Positions 25,988 through 35,622 are shown, numbered from the stretch's first letter. The stretch: 40,941 nucleotides of DNA from Duncaniella sp. (GCA_029060405.1 JAIDUB010000114.1:1-40941); one strand, 5' to 3'. Notes: generated by a model from the letters alone, not told the origin. Translations and numbers: made by a program.

Positions 25988-26018
25988 CAAAATTAGAATT
26001 CTTTTTCATGAATCGCAA
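25988..26018 (-). promoter_or_regulatory. RAYT promoter
   Basis: TTG (26018-26016), a 20-nt spacer and TAATTTTG (25995-25988) on the minus strand. The -7 box ends 4 nt before the ATG, so the start site would fall on or next to the start codon. Confidence 0.55.
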
Positions 26019-26041
26019 CTTTTTTGCGTCATTTATCACCC

Positions 26042-26062
26042 CTGTGTCCTTAACGGACACAG
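26042..26062. repeat. Inner hairpin upstream of the RAYT gene
   Basis: CTGTGTCC-TTAAC-GGACACAG, a perfect 8-bp stem upstream of the RAYT promoter, matching the hairpin at 25500-25518. Its TTAAC loop is identical to that in the reverse complement of the outer-left hairpin. Confidence 0.6.
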
Positions 26063-26080
26063 CAATCTCATGTGCCTTCA

Positions 26081-26151
26081 AAACACCACACGCCTCCGCA
26101 AGCTGCGGCGTATGGTGCTACTGATAAGGACGCCCTAAACGGGCGTTATTT
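26081..26151 (-). repeat. REP-like element, right copy
   Basis: Read on the minus strand: outer hairpin ACGCCC-GTTTA-GGGCGT (26146-26130), GTAG (26121-26118), CACCATACGCC (26117-26107), a 12-nt loop and GGCGTGTGGTG (26094-26084). It is the inverted partner of the left copy. The outer stems differ between copies by paired substitutions (T-A against C-G twice), so the hairpin itself is conserved. From 26152 to 26290 I see nothing but a small GCAC-TAATT-GTGC hairpin. Confidence 0.8.
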
Positions 26152-26290
26152 GGCGGAATGGTTACTGCCATAAATGCCATGCGGAATGTCTTACAATCAG
26201 TGTTCTGGAAACCTCATATCTCAGCTTACTTATTGACCACATTCTACGTGCCATGTGTCTATACCATAAAGCACTAATTGTGCATAATAT

Positions 26291-26325
26291 TATCGCCCTA
26301 ACTTTTAGGGAAAGATAGGGCGATA
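26291..26325. terminator. Hairpin after the RND operon, probable terminator
   Basis: TATCGCCCTA (26291-26300) with TAGGGCGATA (26316-26325), a perfect 10-bp stem and 15-nt loop that itself contains TAGGG able to pair with the CCCTA of the left arm. It begins 21 nt after the stop of the RND permease gene on the minus strand. There is no U-run, so termination is inferred from position and stability. Confidence 0.5.
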
Positions 26326-26346
26326 GGATGGGTATGTAATATATTT

Positions 26347-29300
26347 CTATACCGTAGGAGTAGACGTTTTGTTGTTGTCAGACTCGGAATTGACAGCTGA
26401 TGTGCCAACAGGGGCGGTGGAGGAGGCAAACAGCTTGGAGAGGTATTTCTCGCGGAAGTTTTCGAGAAGTTCCCAGAAGTTGGGGACGAAAAGTGTTCCG
26501 ACGATGGCGTTTACGGCTATACCGAATACTACCGCAGTGCCGAGTGATACTCGCGACGCAGCTCCGGCTCCAGTGGCAAATAGCATCGGGAGTACTCCGA
26601 ATACGAATGCCAGTGCGGTCATGAGGATAGGACGGAGGCGGATGCGGCCGGCGTCGAGAGCGGCCTGACGGACAGTGCTTCCGCTCTTGCGGAAGTCAAT
26701 GGCATATTCCACGATAAGTATGGCATTCTTGGCCGACAGACCGAGCAGAAGTATTATACCAATCTGTGTGTAGATGCTTATGGATTGCGACATGAACAGG
26801 CAGCCGATAATTGTGCCCAGTATGGCAGTAGGCATTGAAATTACGACGGCAACGGGGTCGGTCCAGCTTTCATACTGCGCTGCAAGGACGAGGATTGCGA
26901 TAATCACCGCAAACAGCATTACCATTCCTATCGTGGTTCCGGCTTGCGTTTCCTGATAGGCTTCCCCGGTCCAAGCATATGAGAAGTTGCTGCCCACAGC
27001 CTTATTGACAATTTCTTCCATAGCCTCAATGCCGGCCGACGAGCTTGTGCCTGATGCCGGAGTGGCAGTTACGGATGCCGTATTGTACATATTATATCGG
27101 CTGATGGAGCTGAGTCCAAGATCTTCCTGAACGGATGCAAACGAGCTGAAAGGAACCATCTCACCCATAGAATTGCGCACGGAAAGTTTCATTACGTCGC
27201 CTATACGGGCACGGGACTGATCGTCGGCTGAGAGAGTGACCTGATATGTACGGCCGAACTTTACGAAGTCATTAACATAAGCGCTACCCATAAAGCTCGA
27301 AAGGGTGGAGTAGATGTCCTCGAGGGTGAGCTGATACAGCTTAGCCTTGTCTCGGTCGATTTTGATGTTATATTGCGGTACATTGCCCTGATAGAGTGAA
27401 GTGACCTGCGCTATGCGCGGATCTTTGGCAGCTTCTTCACGTATGGCAGCCACCGCCTGTTCCATTTCCTTGGTGCCGAGGCTGTTGATGTCGAGCAACT
27501 GCATCTGCAAGCCTGAGGTATTGCCAAGGCCGGGAATTGCCGGAGGATTTATCGAGAAAATTTCGGCTTCCTCTATCGAAGCGACCTTTTCCTGTACTTT
27601 GGCCATTACTGCTTCCACGCTCTGATTTTTACCTTTACGCTCGCTCCACGGCTTGAGAACGACAAACATCGAGCCGAGGTTGCTTCCCGAGCCTCCGGCG
27701 AGGAATGACATACCTGATATTTCAATCACATTCTCCACCTCGGGAATGTCAAGGATATCTTTGGATACCTGCGATACGATGGCGTTGGTGCGGTCAAGTG
27801 AAGCTCCGGTAGGAAGCTGAACCGATGTCATGAAATATCCGAGATCTTCCTGCGGCACGTAGCTTGTGGGCCATTTCATAAATCCCCAGAATGCGGCAGC
27901 TGTCAATGCAAGGTATATGCCGATAGCCACTATAGGGCGCTTGAGAAATGCACCTACTATCTTCATGTATTTCTCCACCACAAATGCCTGTCCTTTGTCA
28001 AACCAGCGGTAGATGAAAAATTTCGTTGGCTTATTTTTACGGAGGAACAGCGCGCACATTGCCGGAGTAAAGGTGAGTGCATTGAAGCCTGAGAAAGCGG
28101 TTGACACGGCAATCGTAAGAGCGAACTGCTTGTAGAGCTCACCGGTGATGCCGCTGATAAATGCCGTAGGGATAAATACGGCAAGCAGTACCAGCACTTC
28201 ACCTACCACAGGACCTTGCAGCTCCACCATGGCTTTTTCGGCAGCCTGCCGCGGGGTGAGTGTTCCTTCGTCGACAAGTCGGGAGCAGTCCTCCACCACC
28301 ACTATCGCATCGTCCACCACTATCGCAATCGCAAGCACGAGACCGAAAAGGGTGAGGGTGTTGAGTGTGAAACCGAGCAGCTTCATCACCGCGAATGTAG
28401 CGATAAGCGATACCGGTATGGTCAACATCGGGATAATTACGGCTCTCCAGTTCTGAAGGAATATCAGAATCACCAGCATCACGATAAGTGTTGTTTCCAC
28501 GAAGGTCACAAGCACCTCGTCGATCGAGGCATTGACAAATTCGGTGGTGTTCATTATCACCTTATAGCTCACTCCGTCGGGAAAATACTGAGCCAGATCG
28601 TCCATCTTTTCAGTCACCCGCTTTGCAACGTCGAGAGCATTTGCGCCCGGTAGCTGGTGAATACCGATCAGTCCGGCATCATGACCCGATACGTGTGAAA
28701 TGGTGCTGTAGCTGTTGCTGCCCATTTCTACACGTGCCACGTCGCCAAGACGGAGATAGCGTCCGTCGGGCTCGGCACGGAGCACTATGTTCTCAAATTC
28801 CCCGGCAGTGGTGAGTCGTCCCTGAGAGGTCAGGGTGTATTCAAAGTCAACATCTCCGGGAGTGGGAGAGGAGCCCACAGATCCGGCCGAGACTTCGATG
28901 TTCTGCGACTGTATCGCAGCTGAAATTTCCTGAGGAGTTATATTGCGGATGCGCATTTTCTCGGGGCTGAGCCACACACGCATGCTGTATTCACCGCCGC
29001 CGAATGCATCGGCACCTCCCACACCTTCGAGGCGTGAGAGTTCGTCGGTGATATTGAGCTGGGCATAATTAGTCAGATACAGCGCGTCGTAACGTCCCGT
29101 AGAGTCACCTTCAAGAGCGATGAACATAATGATATCGCTTGACTCCGACATTACGGATATGCCCTGTTGCTTTACTGCCGTAGGTAACTGCGGTTCGGCG
29201 AGAGAAATGCGGTTTTGCACCTTCACTGTTGCAATATCGAGATCGGTACCGACATCGAAGGTGATGGTAAGCTGATATGAGCCGTCGCTGCTCGAACTTG

Positions 29301-29541
29301 AGCTCATATACATCATGCCTTCAACCCCGTTGACCTGCTCCTCGATAGGTGTGCCTACAGTTTCGGCCACGGTCTGAGCATCAGCTCCCGGGTAGGTAGC
29401 TGAAACCATTACGGTGGGAGGTGTGATATCGGGGAATTGGGCTACGGGCAGCGTCTTTACCGTGAGAAGTCCCACCATTATCATCAATATCGCCAGCACG
29501 GTGGCGAAAATAGGCCTGTCAATGAAAAATTTTGAAAACAT
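26347..29541 (-). CDS. RND multidrug efflux permease (AcrB/MexB-type, HAE1)
   Basis: 1064 residues, the normal size. It is the inner-membrane, proton-driven pump of a tripartite exporter. The start [18 protein letters not shown], then [20 protein letters not shown], is typical of HAE1 proteins. The proton-relay pair Asp410-Asp411 lies in TM4 ([15 protein letters not shown]). The large periplasmic loops and a second half with [14 protein letters not shown] complete the duplicated 12-helix layout. It is the last gene of the operon, 27 nt after the adaptor. Substrates cannot be read from sequence; drugs, bile salts and detergents are typical. Confidence 0.96.
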   Translation of the reverse strand: MFSKFFIDRPIFATVLAILMIMVGLLTVKTLPVAQFPDITPPTVMVSATYPGADAQTVAETVGTPIEEQVNGVEGMMYMSSSSSSDGSYQLTITFDVGTDLDIATVKVQNRISLAEPQLPTAVKQQGISVMSESSDIIMFIALEGDSTGRYDALYLTNYAQLNITDELSRLEGVGGADAFGGGEYSMRVWLSPEKMRIRNITPQEISAAIQSQNIEVSAGSVGSSPTPGDVDFEYTLTSQGRLTTAGEFENIVLRAEPDGRYLRLGDVARVEMGSNSYSTISHVSGHDAGLIGIHQLPGANALDVAKRVTEKMDDLAQYFPDGVSYKVIMNTTEFVNASIDEVLVTFVETTLIVMLVILIFLQNWRAVIIPMLTIPVSLIATFAVMKLLGFTLNTLTLFGLVLAIAIVVDDAIVVVEDCSRLVDEGTLTPRQAAEKAMVELQGPVVGEVLVLLAVFIPTAFISGITGELYKQFALTIAVSTAFSGFNALTFTPAMCALFLRKNKPTKFFIYRWFDKGQAFVVEKYMKIVGAFLKRPIVAIGIYLALTAAAFWGFMKWPTSYVPQEDLGYFMTSVQLPTGASLDRTNAIVSQVSKDILDIPEVENVIEISGMSFLAGGSGSNLGSMFVVLKPWSERKGKNQSVEAVMAKVQEKVASIEEAEIFSINPPAIPGLGNTSGLQMQLLDINSLGTKEMEQAVAAIREEAAKDPRIAQVTSLYQGNVPQYNIKIDRDKAKLYQLTLEDIYSTLSSFMGSAYVNDFVKFGRTYQVTLSADDQSRARIGDVMKLSVRNSMGEMVPFSSFASVQEDLGLSSISRYNMYNTASVTATPASGTSSSAGIEAMEEIVNKAVGSNFSYAWTGEAYQETQAGTTIGMVMLFAVIIAILVLAAQYESWTDPVAVVISMPTAILGTIIGCLFMSQSISIYTQIGIILLLGLSAKNAILIVEYAIDFRKSGSTVRQAALDAGRIRLRPILMTALAFVFGVLPMLFATGAGAASRVSLGTAVVFGIAVNAIVGTLFVPNFWELLENFREKYLSKLFASSTAPVGTSAVNSESDNNKTSTPTV

Positions 29542-29568
29542 GGCAGTAATGTTTTATGTGGTGAGGGA

Positions 29569-30672
29569 CTATTTGGTAAGCACCGGGTTTACTTTCATGC
29601 CCGAGCGCACTTTCATTAGCGCTTTTGTGACATACCGGGCGCCGGGGGCAAGACCGTCGGTGACTATACGCATTGAATCATTGGCGAGTTCGCCGATTTT
29701 GATATGTGTATACACGATTTTATCCGAGTCATTTACCACATAAAGATATTTTCCGAGCTGATCGGTGCCTATTGAAGCGTCTTTTACAAGTATGGCGTCG
29801 GAGTCTACACCGGTGGGCAGTGAGATGGAGCAATACATTCCGTCTTTCAGTTCGCCGTAGGTATTCTGCAGTTTTGCCTGAAGTTTCATAGTACCGGTAT
29901 TACGGTCGATTGACGGAGCCATATAATAGAGATTGGCGGTATATGAATGAGGAAAACTTTCGCTGAAAGTCAAAGGTATTTCCTTAAGATCCTCGCGCTC
30001 GTCGCTGCCGCCGCGAAGCATGTTGATGTACTGCTCATCCTCTATGTAGAAATTGGCATTGAGCACATCATCTTCATATATAGTCGCCATCTCGACCGGA
30101 GAACCCTCGCCACCTATATATGCACCTGCGCTGAATGGCGAACTGTTGATGTGGCCGGAGATCGGAGCCGTGATGACACAGTATCCGAGATTAGTCTGTG
30201 CAGTTGAGAGAGCCGCTTTGGCCGAAGCGATGTTAGCTTCGCTCTGACGGTAATTGCTTTCTGCCTGAATCAGATCCATCTGTGATACGGCGTCGCCTGC
30301 GAATGCTTTCTTGATGGCTTCGTAGTGCTTTTTATTATATTCATATGTGCTTTCAGCGGTGGCAAGGGCCGCTTTGGCCTGATTGTAGCGGTCACGGTAG
30401 GTATTATCCTCAATACGGAAAAGGACTTTACCTTTTTCCACATATTGCCCTCCGTCATATTCCTTTGCGAGCAGCTGCCCGTTGACACGGGCAACTACCT
30501 GTATGGCACGGTTGGATGACAGAAAACCGGGATATGTTTTATACAGTGTAACGGAGTCGGTTACGGCTTGGGCAACTTCTATAGATGGAGCTGATGCTTC
30601 TTCTGTTGTGGTTTGGGGGGAACATGATGCAAATATTGCGGGCAACATGCATAAATAGTAAACGTGTTTCAT
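29569..30672 (-). CDS. RND efflux periplasmic adaptor lipoprotein
   Basis: 367 residues with lipobox IFASC (Cys17), so lipid-anchored in the inner membrane. The membrane-fusion layout is visible: a barrel-sandwich half (VVARVNGQLLAKEYDGGQYV, VEKGKVLFRIEDN), a helical hairpin rich in Ala and Glu (~95-165: QAKAALATAESTYEYNKKHY, AKAALSTAQTNL), then GYCVITAPISGHI returning to the lipoyl fold, and a beta-barrel domain. It bridges the permease and the outer-membrane channel encoded on either side. It starts 32 nt after the channel gene stop. Confidence 0.93.
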   Translation of the reverse strand: MKHVYYLCMLPAIFASCSPQTTTEEASAPSIEVAQAVTDSVTLYKTYPGFLSSNRAIQVVARVNGQLLAKEYDGGQYVEKGKVLFRIEDNTYRDRYNQAKAALATAESTYEYNKKHYEAIKKAFAGDAVSQMDLIQAESNYRQSEANIASAKAALSTAQTNLGYCVITAPISGHINSSPFSAGAYIGGEGSPVEMATIYEDDVLNANFYIEDEQYINMLRGGSDEREDLKEIPLTFSESFPHSYTANLYYMAPSIDRNTGTMKLQAKLQNTYGELKDGMYCSISLPTGVDSDAILVKDASIGTDQLGKYLYVVNDSDKIVYTHIKIGELANDSMRIVTDGLAPGARYVTKALMKVRSGMKVNPVLTK

Positions 30673-30704
30673 ATATGTCAGATTGACTTATGTGTGTGGA
30701 ATAG

Positions 30705-32120
30705 TTAGCGTGATGACCATCCGCCTCCCAGCGCCTTGTAAAGATCGATGAGCGCCACGAGGGCGTTTCCCTGTTGCTGTATGAGTGCGTTGGAATAAGA
30801 AATCATGTTGAGCTGGGCATCTACGATTGGGGTAAGCGAGATAAGTCCGCTCTTATATTGGTCGAGCGACAGGCTGAAAGCCTCGGCGCTTTCATCGTAG
30901 ACTTTTTTGTCGAGATCCATCGTGGCGAGCGTATAGTGGAAATCACTCATGGCCGCGTCAGCTTCCCTTACTGCGGTCATCACTGTAAGATTATACTGGT
31001 CAACCGCCGATTCAAGTTGCTCTTTGGCTGCTGAAACCGCATAACGGCGCGATAATCCGTCAAATATCGTCCATGATAATGTGGGAGCGATAGAATAGGT
31101 GAGGGAATTGTTCTTGAACAGATCCGTGGCATCATGGGCTGAAGTGCCTATCGAGCCGTTGAGAGTGAGTGTAGGGAGATAGTCTTTTTTTGCAATACCC
31201 AGTCGTGAAGCATAGGAGACTATGCTTAATTCTGCTTCAGCTATGTCAGGGCGCCGGCGGAGCAGATCCATCGGGACGCCCATCGATACAGGCAATTTTG
31301 CAGGATCGGGAAGTGCAGTCGGCTTCTCAAGTTTCGGCGCAATTTCACCGGGATAAACACCGAGAAGAAGTGCGATTGCGTTGACTGTGTTGTTGATGGC
31401 TTTGTCGAGCGCCGGAAGAGTGGCGCGGGTCGAGTAGAGTAGAGCGCGGGCCTGAGCAACATCGAGCTTGGATGCGAGACCTGTCTCGTAGCGTACTTCT
31501 GTGATGCTGACAATCTTTTCCTGAGAAGCAAGATGCTCGTCGGCAACCTGTTTCTGAGCCTGAAGCACACGCAGGTTAAAGTAACATGTGGCAATTTCAG
31601 CGCTTACGCTCAGCATCATTCCCTCGTATTGAACACGTGAGGCCTTGAAAAGGGCATCGCGGTCGCGGGTCTGTGCGGTGATCTTACCGAAAAGATCTAT
31701 CTGCCAGCTCATATCTATTCCAAGTGAGAAGTAGCTCGAACTCGAGGCCGGAGAGTTAACCGTGGTCATCGCACCTGAGGTGCGGCTCTTGGTCCATCCG
31801 CCGTTGAAGTTAAACGTAGGAAAGTACAGCGAACGCGCCTCATTGAGGGTCTGCCTGGCGATTTCCATACGGTGTGCGGCTATTGACACATTGAAATTTT
31901 TGTTTACTCCTTCGTCGATGAGGGAATCGAGAAGGGTGTCGCCGAAGTTTTTCCACCACTGAACATTGCCGTCGGCAACCGAAGTGATATCTTCGCCGTA
32001 GTTCCATGACTGAGGCATGGGGCGGCTCAGATAATCGGCCTCGGTATCTGCTGCCCGGAGGGTACCGATCGAGAGCAGGGCGACCGCAATGATTGTTAAA
32101 ACGTGGGTGAAAGTCTTCAT
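30705..32120 (-). CDS. TolC/OprM-like outer-membrane efflux channel
   Basis: 471 residues with a cleavable signal peptide ending at LRAAD; there is no lipobox Cys, unlike many NodT/OprM relatives. The two OEP repeats are visible as long alternating helices and strands: NVSIAAHRMEIARQTLNEAR and YFSLGIDMSWQIDLFGKI in the first, RRRPDIAEAELSIVSYASRLG and APTLSWTIFDGL in the second, ending LIDLYKALGGGW, a very typical C-terminus. It is the first gene of the channel-adaptor-pump operon. No regulator gene is adjacent. Confidence 0.94.
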   Translation of the reverse strand: MKTFTHVLTIIAVALLSIGTLRAADTEADYLSRPMPQSWNYGEDITSVADGNVQWWKNFGDTLLDSLIDEGVNKNFNVSIAAHRMEIARQTLNEARSLYFPTFNFNGGWTKSRTSGAMTTVNSPASSSSYFSLGIDMSWQIDLFGKITAQTRDRDALFKASRVQYEGMMLSVSAEIATCYFNLRVLQAQKQVADEHLASQEKIVSITEVRYETGLASKLDVAQARALLYSTRATLPALDKAINNTVNAIALLLGVYPGEIAPKLEKPTALPDPAKLPVSMGVPMDLLRRRPDIAEAELSIVSYASRLGIAKKDYLPTLTLNGSIGTSAHDATDLFKNNSLTYSIAPTLSWTIFDGLSRRYAVSAAKEQLESAVDQYNLTVMTAVREADAAMSDFHYTLATMDLDKKVYDESAEAFSLSLDQYKSGLISLTPIVDAQLNMISYSNALIQQQGNALVALIDLYKALGGGWSSR

Positions 32121-32197
32121 TGTTTATTTTTTCTTTTTGAAAGTTAAACAATGAAAAATGGAAATCGTTGGCTTGTGATACCTTTTTTTAAAGTTTT

Positions 32198-32782
32198 TTA
32201 AAGATTTTGTAACAACTTTGTAACCTGTTGTAACAATGACATCGCGCCATCGTTTACAATCGTATCTACAGATGAATGAAAGTGAGCTGCCGCAGTGCTC
32301 GACTGTGACGCGATGCGGACTTCTACTTCCTTGCGGGTCAGATTATTGCGTTTCATAACCCGCTCTATTCTCAATTCTTGCGGAGCTATTACCTCCCATA
32401 CTCTTTGAGCAAGAGTATCAAAGCCGCTTTCCGAGAGTATCGCAGTCTCGAAAAAGATTAATCCGCTATGGTTTTTGCGATATTCGGTAAAATGATCTCT
32501 TACCGCCCCGTGGACTATTGAGTTGAGCCGGGAGAGCATCATCGGATCGTTAAATACTATTTCGCCAAGTTTTCGGCGGTCAATGACACCATCCGCTATA
32601 GCGTCCTCAGAAATCCTGTCGGCGATAAGTCTTTTTATTTCATCACTGCCGTCCATGAGAAGTCTCGCATTTCTGTCGCAATCATACACCTCATATCCCA
32701 TGGCGGCAAGTATGCGGGAAACTACAGATTTACCGCTGCCGATCCCTCCTGTAACAGCTACAGTGATATTATCCCGAGTCAT
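32198..32782 (-). CDS. coaE: Dephospho-CoA kinase
   Basis: 194 residues, normal size. It catalyses the last step of coenzyme A synthesis. The P-loop GGIGSGKS (12-19) is followed by VSRILAAMGYEVYDCDRNAR with the substrate-site Asp, a central LIFFETAILSESGF, and RVMKRNNLTRKEVEVRIASQ in the lid region. It overlaps the upstream ybbR-like gene by 4 nt. Its last codons carry three GTTACA copies at 10-bp spacing, just before the RND operon. Confidence 0.95.
   Translation of the reverse strand: MTRDNITVAVTGGIGSGKSVVSRILAAMGYEVYDCDRNARLLMDGSDEIKRLIADRISEDAIADGVIDRRKLGEIVFNDPMMLSRLNSIVHGAVRDHFTEYRKNHSGLIFFETAILSESGFDTLAQRVWEVIAPQELRIERVMKRNNLTRKEVEVRIASQSSTAAAHFHSSVDTIVNDGAMSLLQQVTKLLQNL
32209..32234. 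repeat. Three phased TGTAAC repeats
   Basis: TGTAAC occurs at 32209, 32219 and 32229, exactly one helical turn apart (GTTACA on the minus strand). They lie in the last codons of coaE, about 90-115 bp upstream of the RND operon start. They may be a phased operator or a by-product of coding QQVTKLLQN. Confidence 0.3.
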
Positions 32783-33753
32783 AACCCTACCTTCTCAAGT
32801 ATATACTCCACGCTGTCAGGGTCGATAGATGGAGAGCGGAATATTGACGGCAGTTTCGAAAGTGTCACCTGAAGCTTCTGTTTACCGGGTCGGGCATCTT
32901 GATAATTAACAAACGCTTTGATGTTATAATCATCATTATAGCGGCTGATAGGCACAAGATAAGAAACATTTACTTTCGACGGAAATGTGATGAGCCGTGC
33001 ATTGTCAGGAACATTGACGGTAGTGATAGGGATACCTGCATTTTTTACAATCAGCGGCTCTACAGGCACGGTCACCGTGACTTTATCGGGTATGATACGG
33101 CATCCTTCAATCGGCTTCACAGCTATCTCAAATCGGGTTGTATCCTTCATTCCCGAGCGTATGAGAGGCTCGGTTTCAACCGAAGTCAGGGAGTGTGGCA
33201 GCCCTACGGGCGAATAGATGGTCACTGAATCAAACGAAGCTCTTACCGGACCTGAAATAATGTACTGGAAGTTAGGTTCCAGATCGGCATTGATTATAAG
33301 CTTGACTTTTCGTCCCGGGAGTGTCGTATAAGGGAGCATGATGGAATCAGGACGCACCGCTACGATGAGAGCCGACTGGCCGAAATAATCCCTGACACGA
33401 GTGTCGAGTTTTGCCTTGGTGATGGCAAGCTGACCGTCGCGCTCATATTCATTCCATCGGATTTTTATAGGAGATAATCCTCCCCATTCAAATCGCAGTA
33501 ATTGCGAATCCTTTGCTTTTACGCTTACTTCCACCGCCGACGGAAGTTTGCCGAGCATGGTGATACTGTCGGGGACATCGACAAGTTCAACCGGTACATT
33601 GAAATCGCGCTGAACCTCCGTATCGAGCGACAGGAGAAGCCAGAAAACGAAAGCCACACATACGCAAAGCAAGTAGAGCAAAACGTCCCTGCCTCTTGAG
33701 GAGTGGACGGCCTGCTCTACGTTGTCGTAAATTTTATGCAGCCTTTCGTTCAT
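32779..33753 (-). CDS. YbbR-domain membrane protein
   Basis: 324 residues. One N-terminal membrane helix (~22-45, LLYLLCVCVAFVFWLLLSLD) anchors an extracytoplasmic part built of repeated ~80-residue beta units typical of YbbR domains, for example FNVPVELVDVPDSITMLGKL (~50-70) and KVTVTVPVEPLIVKNAGIPI (~225). In Firmicutes, YbbR proteins (CdaR) regulate diadenylate cyclase; in Bacteroidetes the role is unknown and no cyclase gene is adjacent here. It sits between yajC (18 nt upstream) and coaE (4-nt overlap), an arrangement I believe is common in Bacteroidales. Confidence 0.85.
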   Translation of the reverse strand: MNERLHKIYDNVEQAVHSSRGRDVLLYLLCVCVAFVFWLLLSLDTEVQRDFNVPVELVDVPDSITMLGKLPSAVEVSVKAKDSQLLRFEWGGLSPIKIRWNEYERDGQLAITKAKLDTRVRDYFGQSALIVAVRPDSIMLPYTTLPGRKVKLIINADLEPNFQYIISGPVRASFDSVTIYSPVGLPHSLTSVETEPLIRSGMKDTTRFEIAVKPIEGCRIIPDKVTVTVPVEPLIVKNAGIPITTVNVPDNARLITFPSKVNVSYLVPISRYNDDYNIKAFVNYQDARPGKQKLQVTLSKLPSIFRSPSIDPDSVEYILEKVGL

Positions 33754-33771
33754 GAAAGGTGATAGCTGTGA

Positions 33772-34089
33772 TTACTGGTTCTGAGCCTGATTATCGTTGC
33801 CGGCATCAAGCGCCGAGGGGTAAACCGAATTCTTGTCGATAGTAAGAGATACCCCTGAGGTTACTTCCACTACGAAAGTAGTATCCTCGACTTTTTTGAT
33901 TTTTCCATAGATGCCGCCGGCTGTCACGACATTATCGCCGGGTTTGAGACCTTCGCGGAATTTTTTGATTTCATTCTGGCGCTTGGTCTGCGGACGGATC
34001 ATGAAGAAATAGAAGATAGCGATAAGAGCTATAATGAGAATGATGTTTTCCCATCCGGCTCCAGAGCCTTGAGCTGCAAGTAAAGTCAT
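33772..34089 (-). CDS. yajC: Preprotein translocase accessory subunit YajC
   Basis: 105 residues. A single membrane helix (~18-38) ends in the family signature FFMIRPQTKRQNE. The cytoplasmic tail then shows LKPGDNVVTAGGIYGKIKKV and FVVEVTSGVSLTIDK. YajC associates with SecDF-SecYEG. It has its own -7 box upstream (34126-34133) and probably begins the yajC-ybbR-coaE transcript as well as being read from nusB. Confidence 0.95.
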   Translation of the reverse strand: MTLLAAQGSGAGWENIILIIALIAIFYFFMIRPQTKRQNEIKKFREGLKPGDNVVTAGGIYGKIKKVEDTTFVVEVTSGVSLTIDKNSVYPSALDAGNDNQAQNQ

Positions 34090-34125
34090 GATTTTAATAA
34101 GATTTTAAAGGTGATTAGTTTCAGG

Positions 34126-34133
34126 CAAAGATA
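34126..34133 (-). promoter_or_regulatory. -7 box upstream of yajC
   Basis: TATCTTTG on the minus strand, 36 nt before the yajC ATG and in the 48-nt gap after nusB. No -33 box at the right distance is visible. Confidence 0.45.
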
Positions 34134-34137
34134 TGAA

Positions 34138-35580
34138 TTATTTTTCAATTTCTTTCAGTAATTTGCCTTGTTCTTTCAGATAATGGAGTACCGAGAACAG
34201 AATTCCGTTGATAAATTGTCCGCTTCGGGGAGTAGAGTAGTGATTGGCTATCTCTATGTACTCGTTGAGTGATACGGGAACAGGGATTGCCGGATAATTG
34301 AGTATTTCGGCCAATGCCGTCACCATGATTACTATATCCATGAAAGCGAGTCGCTCGGTATCCCATTGCCGGGTATTGACAAAGCGGTTGATAAGTTCTT
34401 TGTAGTCATCGAAATTATCAATGGCTGTCACGAAAAGCTCCGGACCGAAGTTGCGGTCTTCGTCATCCTTGAATTGGGGGAGGAAATCACTGTCGGACGG
34501 TTCTCCGCCATCGGCATGCGAAAGGCGACGGATTGTTTTGAGCACGAATGTGCCTATCACATGCAGGTCGTCGTTCCAATAAACGCTTTTTGATTCAAGC
34601 ATTTCGGCAAGATCGTCGCCGGGGAGAATGATGTTGCGGAACACATTGCGCCAGAATTCACAATCTTCCTCGAGATCGTCGCGGTAAGAGTCCATATACT
34701 GCTCGTAAATTTCCGAGCTGCGGATTTTATTAAGGAGCGACATGATGAATATGGGCTCGTCGGACCAGTAGGTGCGACCGTCCTTTACGTATTCTTCGAG
34801 TCGGGGAGATGCTTCGAGGACTTTGGCAAGCCGGTTGTCGGCAAGCTTGGTATTGGGGTGGAGGTCGGCGTCGGTAGGCAGGAACTTGTTGCGTCCTTCA
34901 TCTAAGCGTTGTTCCTCGGCCTTGGTTATTTCTATTATGAGGGCGAGGAGTTGGAAATACAGTTCGTGGGCTTTATCAAGCGATTTTTCAAGTGAATTGC
35001 GGGCCTGAATGAAAAGCTGACGGTTATCATTGTATCCGCGGAGTGTTTCCACGGCCATTTCTATGCCTGACTCGAAGCCGCGTATGGTGAAGTCGGCATC
35101 GGTGCGGGCGGCTGTGATAAATCGCTCGTCCTTAGCAATAAGTCCTGAGAGAATGGAAATCCATAGTTCAACATCATCTTTCAGCTCTACTTTCTTCTTG
35201 CGTATATGGCTGCGGTAGGCGGGAAGATGCTTTATAGATTCATAAAGATCGGGGATAAGTGCCGAATATGCCTTGAGATCTTTGCGCCCTTCAAGTATAA
35301 GAGCGCGAAGTTCGTCAAGAGAATTTAGCGACTTGGCCAGAAGATTGCGGTTAAGATGCTTGTCGAGGGTAATGCCGCGCAATGGCTCTGAGCCATTGAT
35401 CTCGTAACCCGACATCTGAAGAATAAGCAGCAGCAAATCGAGATAAAGTTTATAGGCATATTTACGGTCGCGCGTAGCAGCGGCGTCGGGTGCAGGAATA
35501 ATTTTGAATTCACTGCGGCTAAGTAGGTAGCTGTAGAGCATCTGCACTACCTTGATGCGGATCAGGACTCGATTTATCAT
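34138..35580 (-). CDS. nusB: NusB transcription antitermination factor, long form with internal duplication
   Basis: 480 residues; Bacteroides NusB proteins are about 300 as I recall. The N-terminus (INRVLIRIKVVQMLYSYLLS) and C-terminal core (~385-465: TAIDNFDDYKELINRFVNTR, then LAFMDIVIMVTALAEILNYP) are clearly NusB, an RNA-binding protein that acts with NusE in rRNA antitermination. Between them, residues ~40-180 and ~202-351 appear to be two divergent copies of the Bacteroidetes-specific insert: AYKLYLDLLLLI against AHELYFQLLALI, and DDVELWISILSGLI against EDCEFWRNVFRNII. It heads a nusB-yajC-ybbR-coaE group. Its promoter region overlaps a 13-bp inverted repeat. Confidence 0.92.
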   Translation of the reverse strand: MINRVLIRIKVVQMLYSYLLSRSEFKIIPAPDAAATRDRKYAYKLYLDLLLLILQMSGYEINGSEPLRGITLDKHLNRNLLAKSLNSLDELRALILEGRKDLKAYSALIPDLYESIKHLPAYRSHIRKKKVELKDDVELWISILSGLIAKDERFITAARTDADFTIRGFESGIEMAVETLRGYNDNRQLFIQARNSLEKSLDKAHELYFQLLALIIEITKAEEQRLDEGRNKFLPTDADLHPNTKLADNRLAKVLEASPRLEEYVKDGRTYWSDEPIFIMSLLNKIRSSEIYEQYMDSYRDDLEEDCEFWRNVFRNIILPGDDLAEMLESKSVYWNDDLHVIGTFVLKTIRRLSHADGGEPSDSDFLPQFKDDEDRNFGPELFVTAIDNFDDYKELINRFVNTRQWDTERLAFMDIVIMVTALAEILNYPAIPVPVSLNEYIEIANHYSTPRSGQFINGILFSVLHYLKEQGKLLKEIEK

Positions 35581-35622
35581 ACTGGCTATTTCTAAAAACT
35601 CTTTTTTGAAATTTTGCGACTA

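Noticed and set aside
25409-26151. CRISPR-like array or classic IS200 ends
   Set aside because: There are only two inverted hairpin units and no spacer series; GTAG-foot palindromes fit REP/RAYT better.
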